A stretch of 32,392 nucleotides of DNA, taken from the NCBI GenBank assembly GCA_015657505.1, contig JADLKE010000001.1, forward strand, positions 137,177-169,568, given 5' to 3'. Under the pieces are notes generated by a model. The model was not told where the DNA came from. It saw only the letters and a list, made by a program, of their open reading frames with translations, and searched no databases. Positions 25,897-32,392 of this stretch are shown piece after piece. The stretch comes from Ignavibacteria bacterium. GTDB taxonomy: Bacteria; Bacteroidota; Ignavibacteria; Tepidaquicellales; Tepidaquicellaceae. Numbering within the stretch: position 1 is the stretch's first letter; every line of letters starts with the position of its first letter. The position numbers were made by a program, and so were the translations under genes.

Positions 25897-25904
25897 TATA
25901 TTTG
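25897..25904 (+). promoter_or_regulatory. Bacteroidota-type -7 promoter element before the lipoprotein/beta-barrel unit
   Basis: TATATTTG, identical to the octamer before ftsX, lies 34 bp before the start at 25939 in a 128-bp gap. No clear -33 element is visible. With the strong Shine-Dalgarno downstream, it marks a new transcription unit. Confidence 0.5.
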
Positions 25905-25928
25905 TTAATTCATTGTTAATCAAAGTTC

Positions 25929-25934
25929 AGGGGG
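25929..25934 (+). promoter_or_regulatory. Strong Shine-Dalgarno sequence
   Basis: AGGGGG lies four bases before the ATG at 25939. Nearly every other gene here lacks such a site, so this one is unusual and fixes the start. Confidence 0.7.
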
Positions 25935-25938
25935 ATAA

Positions 25939-27591
25939 ATGCTGTTCAGTAAACTGCAACGCGAAAAAAATTCGCTCTTCTTTTCTTTTATAACCTATAT
26001 ACTGTTTTTCGGATTCCTGTTGTCCATATCGGGTTGCGAGAACACAAAAGTCAGCCGAGAATCACCGGAATACATCGAACTTTTTAACAATTCCCGAGTT
26101 CAGGCATCGCAAATAATACTGAAAGACGGCAGGTTCATCGACGTTACGAACAATATCGTATATTATTATAAAACGTATAAGGATACAACGAACGTGCTCG
26201 TTTTCATCACTAATTTCGATACGGTAAAATCATCGGAAAACGGGAAGGAAATCAAGAGACTTATTCCGAATGAAAGAATAATACCGCTTTCCAATGTACA
26301 GGAGGTTTACGTAACGCGCACTGAAATCGATGCGGGTAAAACCATTCTGCTAGGTCTCGGAGTCATAGCCGTATCTGCCTTGATTTTCCTTATTGTCGCC
26401 TTTGTAAGTTTCGCAAATTCCGATCATCAATCCTGCCCTTATGTATATTCCTACGATGGAGAAAAATATATTTATGATGCTGAGCCGCTTGGCGGAGCAG
26501 TTTGCAGCGGGCTTTCCCGTACAGATTACTCAAGACTCGATTATCTCGCGCCTTCTGACGGTTATTTTAAAATGCTCATAAGGAATGAAAACAAAGAATT
26601 TCAATATCTGGATGAGATGAAAATCGTTTCCGTAAAACACGACGGGAACAAACAGGTCTCCTTAGGACAGGACAATGAATTTTATCAATTTTCTAAAATT
26701 TACGATCCGATATCCGTGACAGATGAGAATAATAAAGATGTTACGGATTATTTCATTCATAAAGACAAAGTAAAATGGCAGACTGTGTTTCCAGATGATT
26801 TATCATCCAGTAGTTTAACTAAAAGACAAAAATTACACTTCAAATTTAAGAAACCTGAAAATGCGGGAAACGCGATGCTATTTGTTAACGGCGGAACAGC
26901 TCAATGGGGGTCGGATATGGTCAAGAAATTCCTTCAGTTAAGAGGCAGAGATATTGACAAGTGGTACGAATCAATCTACCCTGGCAGCGAAGCCCAAAAA
27001 GAACTTTATTCGCTAATGCTGAACGAGGAATTGTACTACCTCAAAATCAACATTAATTCTAATGGGACATATAAACACGGAGCAACAATAAAAAGCGGCG
27101 GACCGCTTATTGATGAGGACGTTTTAATTAATATTCCTCTAACAGAGACATCAGGTGATTTCATTGAATTCGAATTAAATCCCCCGCCCGGGTTCTGGAA
27201 ATTCGACAGAATCGGAATGGTCTTCGATTATGAAAAAATAAAAAACAGTGAAATACAGACGCTTTCGGCCGTGAATGCAATTGACGATAAAGGTCAGAGC
27301 ATCAAGGAAAAACTTGATGCGGCGGATAAGAATTACTATAACATGGAAAAAGTAGGAAGCCGTTGCGATTTAAGTTTTCAAGTACCTGCGGATTATAATT
27401 CGAAAGAATTTGCAGTATTTTTCAAATCAACCGGCTGGTATGAGATTGTACTCGACAAGACAAAAGAACCGCAGAACGAATTACTATCGTCGTTTCTTGC
27501 AAAACCGCTGAGCGTGCTAAACTTCTCTCAGAAAATGCTTTTGCAGGAATACAAGAAATTTTCAGTTGAATACAATAATTTATTTCACTAA
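25939..27591 (+). CDS. Unusual lipoprotein-like membrane protein of unknown function
   Basis: 550 aa. N-terminal signal with a lipobox ('LSISG|C33'), then a small beta-rich domain (about 45-128: 'ASQIILKDGRFIDVTNNIVYYY' and 'RIIPLSNVQEVYV') that resembles the short domain of the three following paralogues. A clear membrane helix follows at about 134-159. Next is 'CPYVYSYDGEKYIYDAEPLGGAVC' (166-189) with two Cys, then a long, mostly beta region to the end ('YLAPSDGYFKM', 'YLDEMKIVSVKHDG', 'PPPGFWKFDRIGMVFDYE'). The 'CPYVYSYDGEKY...DYLAP.DGY...YLDE' block looks like a widespread but unnamed module. Having both a lipid anchor and an internal helix is odd. It is first in a tight four-gene unit; the next start is 4 bp after its stop. 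Confidence 0.75.
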   Translation: MLFSKLQREKNSLFFSFITYILFFGFLLSISGCENTKVSRESPEYIELFNNSRVQASQIILKDGRFIDVTNNIVYYYKTYKDTTNVLVFITNFDTVKSSENGKEIKRLIPNERIIPLSNVQEVYVTRTEIDAGKTILLGLGVIAVSALIFLIVAFVSFANSDHQSCPYVYSYDGEKYIYDAEPLGGAVCSGLSRTDYSRLDYLAPSDGYFKMLIRNENKEFQYLDEMKIVSVKHDGNKQVSLGQDNEFYQFSKIYDPISVTDENNKDVTDYFIHKDKVKWQTVFPDDLSSSSLTKRQKLHFKFKKPENAGNAMLFVNGGTAQWGSDMVKKFLQLRGRDIDKWYESIYPGSEAQKELYSLMLNEELYYLKININSNGTYKHGATIKSGGPLIDEDVLINIPLTETSGDFIEFELNPPPGFWKFDRIGMVFDYEKIKNSEIQTLSAVNAIDDKGQSIKEKLDAADKNYYNMEKVGSRCDLSFQVPADYNSKEFAVFFKSTGWYEIVLDKTKEPQNELLSSFLAKPLSVLNFSQKMLLQEYKKFSVEYNNLFH

Positions 27592-27595
27592 CAAG

Positions 27596-28456
27596 ATGGG
27601 TCAATACAAAGGATTTTATTTTTTCTTCATCGCATTCTGCGCGTTCACGTACACAGGACTTAGCGCACAGCAGGATACATCAAAAAGATACATTATCTTT
27701 TCCGATACAGTATACATCGGAAAATTCTACAGTATTCAATTGTCTGATAAGTCTGAAGACATAGGTAAACTGGTCGGGGTAAATAAATCGAGTTTTCTGA
27801 TGTTAATGGACGGTGAAATCACTGAAATTGATTTCAGCGAAGTAATTCGGATAAGTGAATATACGACAACTGATTATTCCAAACCAGAACTTGAAAAAGG
27901 GGTAAAGGCAAGACATCATACATTTTTAGGCGCAGGAATTACTCTCCCATATAAGACTGAAAATTCGCATCATGAATTTAACGCGGGATTCAATTTAATG
28001 GCAGGTTTTCAGGTTGTATTCAACAGGAATTTCGGTATGCGGGGCGACTTTGATTTTGTTCATCACCCGAGGAAAGATGATACAGAAAAAGCCCCATACT
28101 ACACGAGCATAACGACCGGAGGCTCGGTGAATGCGCTTACATTCAGATTCAATTTTCTATTCGGTAATTTTATCAAAGAAGAAGCGAATTATTTTTTCTC
28201 TATCGGAGCCGGTGCCGGATTCAACAAGCGGGGGGAAATCAACTCGCATTTCATAAACTATTATAACGGAGATACAACGACCTACGATAACAAATCTTCA
28301 GGGGAAGCATTATTTCTGATTCTCGGATTTATCGGAGCAAGCGTTAATTTCGACATAAGCCCAAAGATAAGAGCATTCATCGAGCCGCAGATAAATTTCT
28401 GGGCAGGAGACGATGTGCCAAATTTCTTAAGCCTGAAAGCAGGAATAATACTTTAA
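27596..28456 (+). CDS. Tandem beta-barrel paralogue 1 of 3
   Basis: 286 aa from ATG at 27596, which gives a direct signal peptide (ending 'TGLSAQ'). An ATG at 27566 inside the previous gene would add ten residues and spoil the signal, so it is rejected. After the signal comes a small beta domain (about 28-85: 'DTVYIGKFYSIQLSDKSEDIGKLVGVNKSSFLML', 'EIDFSEVIRISEY'), then a membrane beta-barrel-like region of about 190 residues with alternating strands ('FLGAGITLPY', 'GMRGDFDFVHHP', 'GGSVNALTFRFNFLFG') ending 'RAFIEPQINFW...SLKAGIIL'. Likely outer-membrane or surface protein. It is clearly related to the two genes that follow. Function unknown. Confidence 0.78.
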   Translation: MGQYKGFYFFFIAFCAFTYTGLSAQQDTSKRYIIFSDTVYIGKFYSIQLSDKSEDIGKLVGVNKSSFLMLMDGEITEIDFSEVIRISEYTTTDYSKPELEKGVKARHHTFLGAGITLPYKTENSHHEFNAGFNLMAGFQVVFNRNFGMRGDFDFVHHPRKDDTEKAPYYTSITTGGSVNALTFRFNFLFGNFIKEEANYFFSIGAGAGFNKRGEINSHFINYYNGDTTTYDNKSSGEALFLILGFIGASVNFDISPKIRAFIEPQINFWAGDDVPNFLSLKAGIIL

Positions 28457-28462
28457 AATTTT

Positions 28463-29317
28463 ATGGCACAAAACACCAGAATTTCAGCGGTTTTCATAAT
28501 TCTTTTTACTTCATTATTATTCCAATCCGGAAACGCTCAGAATGATACTTCATCGATTCGTATAATCAAAAATGACACGATTACGCTCGGCAAATACTAC
28601 AGTATAATAGATAATGAAGGCGGAGAGGTTATAGGCAAAATTATTTCAGTCGACACGAGCAGCATACTAATTACATTCGGGGATGAGACGGAGGTCATTG
28701 AATTCAGTTCAATTGCTTCCATACGAAAATCGATATCCAAAAACTGGAGCAAAAGTGAGCATTTAGATAAAGGAGTCAGGAAGCAAAGCACTGTATTCGG
28801 AGTTGGGATTTCATTCCCGATGGATGAAGGATACAATTACTCGGATAAGTACGCGAAGGGATTCGACGTTATGGCAGGATATACTTATATTCTCGGCAAG
28901 TACACAGGGTTCCGAAGTGAAATTGATTTTCATCATATGAACCGGTTCGATCATATTGCCGAAAATGATACAGATAAAGGCGGTCATATAAACTGTATCT
29001 CGGCAAGAACGAGTTTTATACTTGGCGAATTATACCCGAGTGACATCGGTTATCATTTCCTGGGCGGAATAGGTATCGGGATTTGGTTCAGAAGCGAGCG
29101 TAACATTGAATACTCCTACTTATACAACGGGATACAGGTCACTTATAGCTATACTGATCGTTCGGAAACAGGGATACTGCTTTCCGGCACTTTCGGTTTT
29201 AATCTGAGTTTTAAAGCATCACCAAAGGTCGGAATATTCATCGAACCTCAGTTGAATTACTTCATTCTGAACGGAGGCCCAAATTACTACGCGATAAAAG
29301 CGGGGATAATTTTATAA
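28463..29317 (+). CDS. Tandem beta-barrel paralogue 2 of 3
   Basis: 284 aa; signal peptide ends about 'QSGNAQ' (residue 26). The small beta domain repeats the plan of paralogue 1: 'DTITLGKYYSI', 'GGEVIGKIISVDTSSILITFGDETEVIEFSSIASI'. The barrel part carries matching landmarks 'VFGVGISFPM', 'FDVMAGYTYI', 'FRSEIDFHHM', 'KGGHINCISARTSFILGELYP', 'GGIGIGIWF' and the end 'KVGIFIEPQLNYF...AIKAGIIL'. It starts 6 bp after paralogue 1. No Shine-Dalgarno; co-translation with neighbours is likely. Function unknown. Confidence 0.78.
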   Translation: MAQNTRISAVFIILFTSLLFQSGNAQNDTSSIRIIKNDTITLGKYYSIIDNEGGEVIGKIISVDTSSILITFGDETEVIEFSSIASIRKSISKNWSKSEHLDKGVRKQSTVFGVGISFPMDEGYNYSDKYAKGFDVMAGYTYILGKYTGFRSEIDFHHMNRFDHIAENDTDKGGHINCISARTSFILGELYPSDIGYHFLGGIGIGIWFRSERNIEYSYLYNGIQVTYSYTDRSETGILLSGTFGFNLSFKASPKVGIFIEPQLNYFILNGGPNYYAIKAGIIL

Positions 29318-29332
29318 TCAAAACTTAATACT

Positions 29333-30217
29333 TTGAAATATATCATAGTTTTAGCCTTAGTTGTATTAGCGACTCTATTTCATACGAGTCTTCGGGCGCA
29401 GACGGACTCAGCAGCAACATTCAGATTAAGGTTGTTCACGGTAACAATGAACAAGGATTATTACATCCTGATGTTTGATGACGAAATCATTCACGGGAAA
29501 GTCATTGGTAACAGTACGCGCGAAATAACAGTCAAAACGGATGAAGGCGTAATATCAGTGAACAAAGATGATATCATAGTAATATCAGAATATTACCCGA
29601 AGAAGATAGAATCCTTGAATGACGAATCATCATCAATTTCGAAACCTGTATGGAGCATCGGAGGAGGCATTGTATTTCCTTCGGACGATATCCATTTCAA
29701 CGCCAATCACCCCACAAAATCATCAGGAGATTATCAAAAGGGATTCACAATATGCGCAGGCGTAATTATACCTTCAAAAAGGATTATGGGATTCAAAGGA
29801 GAGATTGATTTCTCTCACATACCGAACGGGGATAACAAATATACGCCCGAAAACTCAACATACACTTCGTATCAGAAAGGCGGAAATATAAACGAGATTA
29901 CGTTCAGAGGCGGGATTTGCGCCGGGAATTTCAATCCGCAGGACAGGATAATAGTTGACATTTCACTGAACGCGGGAATCGGAATAATGTTCAAGGACGA
30001 ATCTACGTTTTACGAAACCATGACGGGCAGTTACTCATACACCAACGAGTATTACACAAGGGCTTTTTCGCAATTCACGTTATCGATAGGAATGTCACTT
30101 TCTTTGAAAATAAGACTGAAAAAAAGGATTGGAATATTCTTTGAGCCTCAGGCAAACTTATATTCAATAGCAAACACGACATTTCAGACGAATCTGAAAG
30201 CCGGCGTGATTTTCTAA
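29333..30217 (+). CDS. Tandem beta-barrel paralogue 3 of 3
   Basis: 294 aa from TTG at 29333; the first in-frame ATG falls after the signal peptide (KYIIVLALVVLATLFHTSLRAQ), so TTG is the supported start. The small domain is 'YYILMFDDEIIHGKVIGNSTREITVKTDEGVISVNKDDIIVISEY', sharing the 'G-K-V-I-G...S' strand pattern with paralogues 1 and 2, and the barrel keeps 'FKGEIDFSHIPNG', 'KGGNINEITFRGGICAGNFNPQD', 'NAGIGIMF' and the ending 'RIGIFFEPQANLY...LKAGVIF'. The sequence has diverged most from paralogue 1. It starts 15 bp after paralogue 2 and its stop is 15 bp from the convergent htrA stop. Confidence 0.78.
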   Translation: MKYIIVLALVVLATLFHTSLRAQTDSAATFRLRLFTVTMNKDYYILMFDDEIIHGKVIGNSTREITVKTDEGVISVNKDDIIVISEYYPKKIESLNDESSSISKPVWSIGGGIVFPSDDIHFNANHPTKSSGDYQKGFTICAGVIIPSKRIMGFKGEIDFSHIPNGDNKYTPENSTYTSYQKGGNINEITFRGGICAGNFNPQDRIIVDISLNAGIGIMFKDESTFYETMTGSYSYTNEYYTRAFSQFTLSIGMSLSLKIRLKKRIGIFFEPQANLYSIANTTFQTNLKAGVIF

Positions 30218-30229
30218 AATGATTATTTC

Positions 30230-30243
30230 CTGCTAATTAGCAG
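30230..30243. terminator. Small palindrome between convergent genes
   Basis: CTGCTAATTAGCAG is a perfect 14-bp palindrome that overlaps the htrA stop codon, between the ends of paralogue 3 (30217) and htrA (30233). As a hairpin it has a 5-bp stem and a 4-nt loop with no T-tract, so it is only a weak candidate for two-way termination. Confidence 0.25.
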
Positions 30244-31426
30244 TCAGTTTTATATCGATGTTTTTCTCGTCTCCTCCGCGTACGATTTTGAGTTTAAGAA
30301 TTTCCCCTACTCTCATATCGTTCACCTCGAGGACAAGATCCTGTTCGCTTCTTACTTTCATTCCGTTTACCGAAATTATAACGTCTTCGGGCTTCAATCC
30401 CGCGTTATCCGCGATACCGTTTTTCTGGACCTGAGTAACGACAACACCGTCCTTATTCTTCAGTCCAAGGTACTTTGCGATCTGGTCGTCAATCCCCTGA
30501 ATCCTGAATCCGACGTTGAAATTTCTTTCAATCTTTCCGCCGGATTTAAGTTCTTCAAGAATTTTTTTCACACGGTTAATTGAAATCGCGAAACCGACTC
30601 CGATGCTTCCCTGGCTGAACTGGCTTCCCGTATATATAATCGTGTTCATTCCGATAACTTCCCCGTCGACATTTATAAGCGGCCCGCCTGAATTCCCTGA
30701 ATTAATCGAAGCGTCAGTCTGTATCATATCTTTATACGAGCGGTTGCCTTCCGCCTGTACTTTCATATTCAGGGCGCTTATAACGCCCACGGTGACTGTA
30801 GGTTTATCGTTAATCTCGAAGAGTCCGAAAGGATTTCCGAGGGCGATTACCCATTCGCCGATAATGTTATTGTCGGAATTTCCGAGCGTGACGTACGGAA
30901 GTCCGCTTTTGTTGATCTTGAGAAGAGCAACGTCGGTAACGGCGTCAGAACCGATAAGTTTCGCTTCAACGGTCTCGCCGGTAGTAAGCGTAACCGAAAT
31001 CTTAGTCGCGTTTCCAGCTACGTGGTCATTTGTCAGTATATATCCGTCCTCCGAGATGATATAACCTGAGCCCAATCCCCTGACTGTTTGTCTTTGGGGT
31101 CCCACATCACCGAAAAACTGCCTGAAAAACGGGTCGTTCATGAACGGGTCCCTAACTTCCCTAACTTCTTCAACATTAATACCCACAATTGCGGGAGACA
31201 CTTTTCCGATAGCCCTGGTTACGGCTGTCTGCCTGTCCTGGCTAACCTGTTCATTCTTTTCAGTCTTATCGAATGAAGCAGTATTGACATTTGGAGAGTT
31301 TTTGAAGAAGAACTTAGAAAAAATGACTCCGCCGATTACAACTCCCGTAAGAAGGAGGAGAGCCGCGACGGAAGCAATCATGATTTTTGCTTTTGAAGAC
31401 GATGCATTCAGACTTAAAGTTGACAT
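30233..31426 (-). CDS. htrA: Membrane-anchored HtrA/Do-family serine protease with one PDZ domain
   Basis: 397 aa. A single N-terminal helix (about 15-40) anchors it, then a linker (to about 65), trypsin-like protease domain (about 70-295) and one PDZ domain (about 300-395). The catalytic triad is visible as His135 ('TNDHV'), Asp165 ('TDVALLK') and Ser246 ('GNSGGP'). 'GLGSGYII' and 'GNPFG' are standard Do-family landmarks. One PDZ and an anchor make it DegS/HtrA-like rather than two-PDZ DegP. It would degrade or process misfolded envelope proteins and could serve the many exported proteins encoded nearby. It starts 4 bp after the transketolase stop, so it is the second gene of that operon. 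Confidence 0.94.
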   Translation of the reverse strand: MSTLSLNASSSKAKIMIASVAALLLLTGVVIGGVIFSKFFFKNSPNVNTASFDKTEKNEQVSQDRQTAVTRAIGKVSPAIVGINVEEVREVRDPFMNDPFFRQFFGDVGPQRQTVRGLGSGYIISEDGYILTNDHVAGNATKISVTLTTGETVEAKLIGSDAVTDVALLKINKSGLPYVTLGNSDNNIIGEWVIALGNPFGLFEINDKPTVTVGVISALNMKVQAEGNRSYKDMIQTDASINSGNSGGPLINVDGEVIGMNTIIYTGSQFSQGSIGVGFAISINRVKKILEELKSGGKIERNFNVGFRIQGIDDQIAKYLGLKNKDGVVVTQVQKNGIADNAGLKPEDVIISVNGMKVRSEQDLVLEVNDMRVGEILKLKIVRGGDEKNIDIKLTAN

Positions 31427-31430
31427 AGTT

Positions 31431-32392
31431 TTATTTCTTTAAATGTTTTTTGACTTTACGAATAATTTCTTCGTGATTTATTTTATATTTACGCATTAGT
31501 TCCTCCATTGTTCCGCTTTCACCGAAAGTATCTTCAACGGCAACATAGTCCATCTGAGTCGGCCGCAGTCTTGAAAGCACTTCGGACACGGCTCCATAGA
31601 GCCCTCCGTGAACCTGATGGTCTTCACAGGTAATCACGAGATTAGTTTCATTAGCGGCATTCACAAGAGCGTCCTTATCGATAGGTTTGACAGTATGCAT
31701 ATTCATCACTTTCGCGCTAATCCCTTCTTTTTCGAGTTGAACGGCTGCTTTTAACGCTTCCCAGACGAGCAAACCGTTAGCGACGAGTGTAACGTCTTTT
31801 CCTTCCCTTAAGATATCCGCCTTACCGAATTCAAAATCGGCATTAATATCAGTAAAATTCGGCGTTTTATCGCGGTAAAATCTTATGTAGAAAGGCGCGT
31901 TAATCCCGACGCATTTCTTAACCGCTTTATAGGTCTGGTTATAGTCGCAAGGCGTGACCACATTCATATGCGGAAGAATTCTCATCAGCGCTACGTCTTC
32001 GAGAGACTGGTGAGTAGCACCGTCAGGGCCGACAGAGATACCGCAATGGGAAGCGCATATCTTAACGTTCATTTCGCTGTACGCTATCGACTGGCGAATC
32101 TGGTCGAATGGTCTGCCAGTAGCGAATTCCCCGTAAGTCGAAGCGAAAGGAATCTTGCCTGCAACCGCCAATCCGGCCGCGGTTCCCATCATATCCTGTT
32201 CGGCAATACCGACAGAGAAAAACCTATCCGGATACGCATCCCTGAAAATATTAGTCTTCACCGAACCCGACACATCGCCGCCAAGAACGACTACGTTGGG
32301 ATTTTCTTTTCCAAGCTCCAGCAGCGCGTCGGCGAAGCCCTGTCTTGATTCTTTCAATTCCGGATTTTCAAAATTAATATCTGTTTTGCTCA
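31431..32392 (-). CDS. Transketolase C-terminal subunit (start codon cut by one base at the window edge)
   Basis: About 320 aa: the Pyr plus C-terminal domains of a split transketolase (the N-terminal TPP-binding subunit is a separate gene in this arrangement). Landmarks are 'VVVLGGDVSGSVKTN', 'FFSVGIAEQDMMGTAAGLA' with the catalytic Glu (about residue 65), 'HCGISVGPDGATHQSLEDVALM' and a C-terminal domain with 'TFGESGTMEELMRKYKI'. The frame continues to the window edge: the codons just before the TTG at 32357 read SKTDINFENPE, and the final bases 32391-32392 supply TG of a codon whose first base is outside. The true start is probably ATG at 32393, so I do not use the TTG. The partner subunit gene is expected just to the right. 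htrA follows 4 bp later. Confidence 0.92.
   Translation of the reverse strand, partial: SKTDINFENPELKESRQGFADALLELGKENPNVVVLGGDVSGSVKTNIFRDAYPDRFFSVGIAEQDMMGTAAGLAVAGKIPFASTYGEFATGRPFDQIRQSIAYSEMNVKICASHCGISVGPDGATHQSLEDVALMRILPHMNVVTPCDYNQTYKAVKKCVGINAPFYIRFYRDKTPNFTDINADFEFGKADILREGKDVTLVANGLLVWEALKAAVQLEKEGISAKVMNMHTVKPIDKDALVNAANETNLVITCEDHQVHGGLYGAVSEVLSRLRPTQMDYVAVEDTFGESGTMEELMRKYKINHEEIIRKVKKHLKK

Noticed and set aside
27566..27595. Upstream ATG for paralogue 1 inside the lipoprotein gene
   Set aside because: It adds ten residues ahead of a good signal peptide; ATG at 27596 fits better and leaves a normal 4-bp gap.
30516..31064. 182-codon plus-strand frame opposite htrA
   Set aside because: Shadow of the protease reading frame; the minus-strand protein has all its catalytic residues and the plus-strand translation has none of its own.

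Overview
The window comes from a Bacteroidota/Chlorobi-group bacterium, most likely Ignavibacteria or a close relative. The evidence is a set of secreted proteins ending in type IX secretion (T9SS) sorting domains with the Ignavibacteria-like 'NFPNPFNP' lead-in, a PorV/PorQ-family barrel, a TonB-dependent receptor with a CarboxypepD-like N-terminal domain, almost no Shine-Dalgarno sequences, and two copies of the Bacteroidota -7 promoter element TATATTTG. There are no rRNA, tRNA, CRISPR, phage or insertion-sequence features. The class assignment is inference from these traits.

Left part (1-7684, all minus strand). Read in transcription order from the right: a sigma-54-type response regulator, 4-hydroxyphenylpyruvate dioxygenase (hpd), a free-standing HPt phosphotransfer protein, and a 930-residue cytosolic hybrid histidine kinase (PAS-HisKA-HATPase-REC-REC-HPt-like). 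The kinase's own HPt-like tail has Ser where the phospho-accepting His should be, while the free-standing HPt keeps its His. The likely reading is a phosphorelay whose missing step is supplied in trans, with a tyrosine-catabolism enzyme inside the cluster. A good intrinsic terminator follows the kinase. After it come truA and a DUF1028 protein with a T9SS tail that runs off the left edge.

Middle part (7725-23035, all minus strand) is a cell-envelope/secretion locus. From 5' to 3' it encodes: a 683-aa exported protein, a 761-aa OB-fold T9SS cargo, a 346-bp gap with a 14-bp perfect hairpin, a lipoprotein, a TonB-dependent receptor, a PorV/PorQ-family barrel, an NHL-repeat lipoprotein, a polytopic membrane protein, and a secreted OB-fold/Fn3/phospholipase-D-like protein with a T9SS tail. 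From 18315 leftwards the genes are almost back to back. The make-up suggests secretion and uptake at the outer membrane. The pairing of a PLD-type nuclease fold with OB folds makes extracellular nucleic-acid processing a reasonable but untested hypothesis.

Right part. Divergent from that locus, on the plus strand: ftsX (without ftsE), bcp and a GNAT-like protein (23331-25810). A separate, well-promoted unit follows (25939-30217): an unusual lipoprotein with an internal membrane segment, then three tandem paralogues, each a signal peptide, a small beta-rich domain and an outer-membrane-type beta-barrel. I regard this four-gene unit as the best candidate for an undescribed system. Converging on it from the right edge are a membrane-anchored HtrA protease and the C-terminal subunit of a split transketolase, whose start codon is cut by a single base at the window end.
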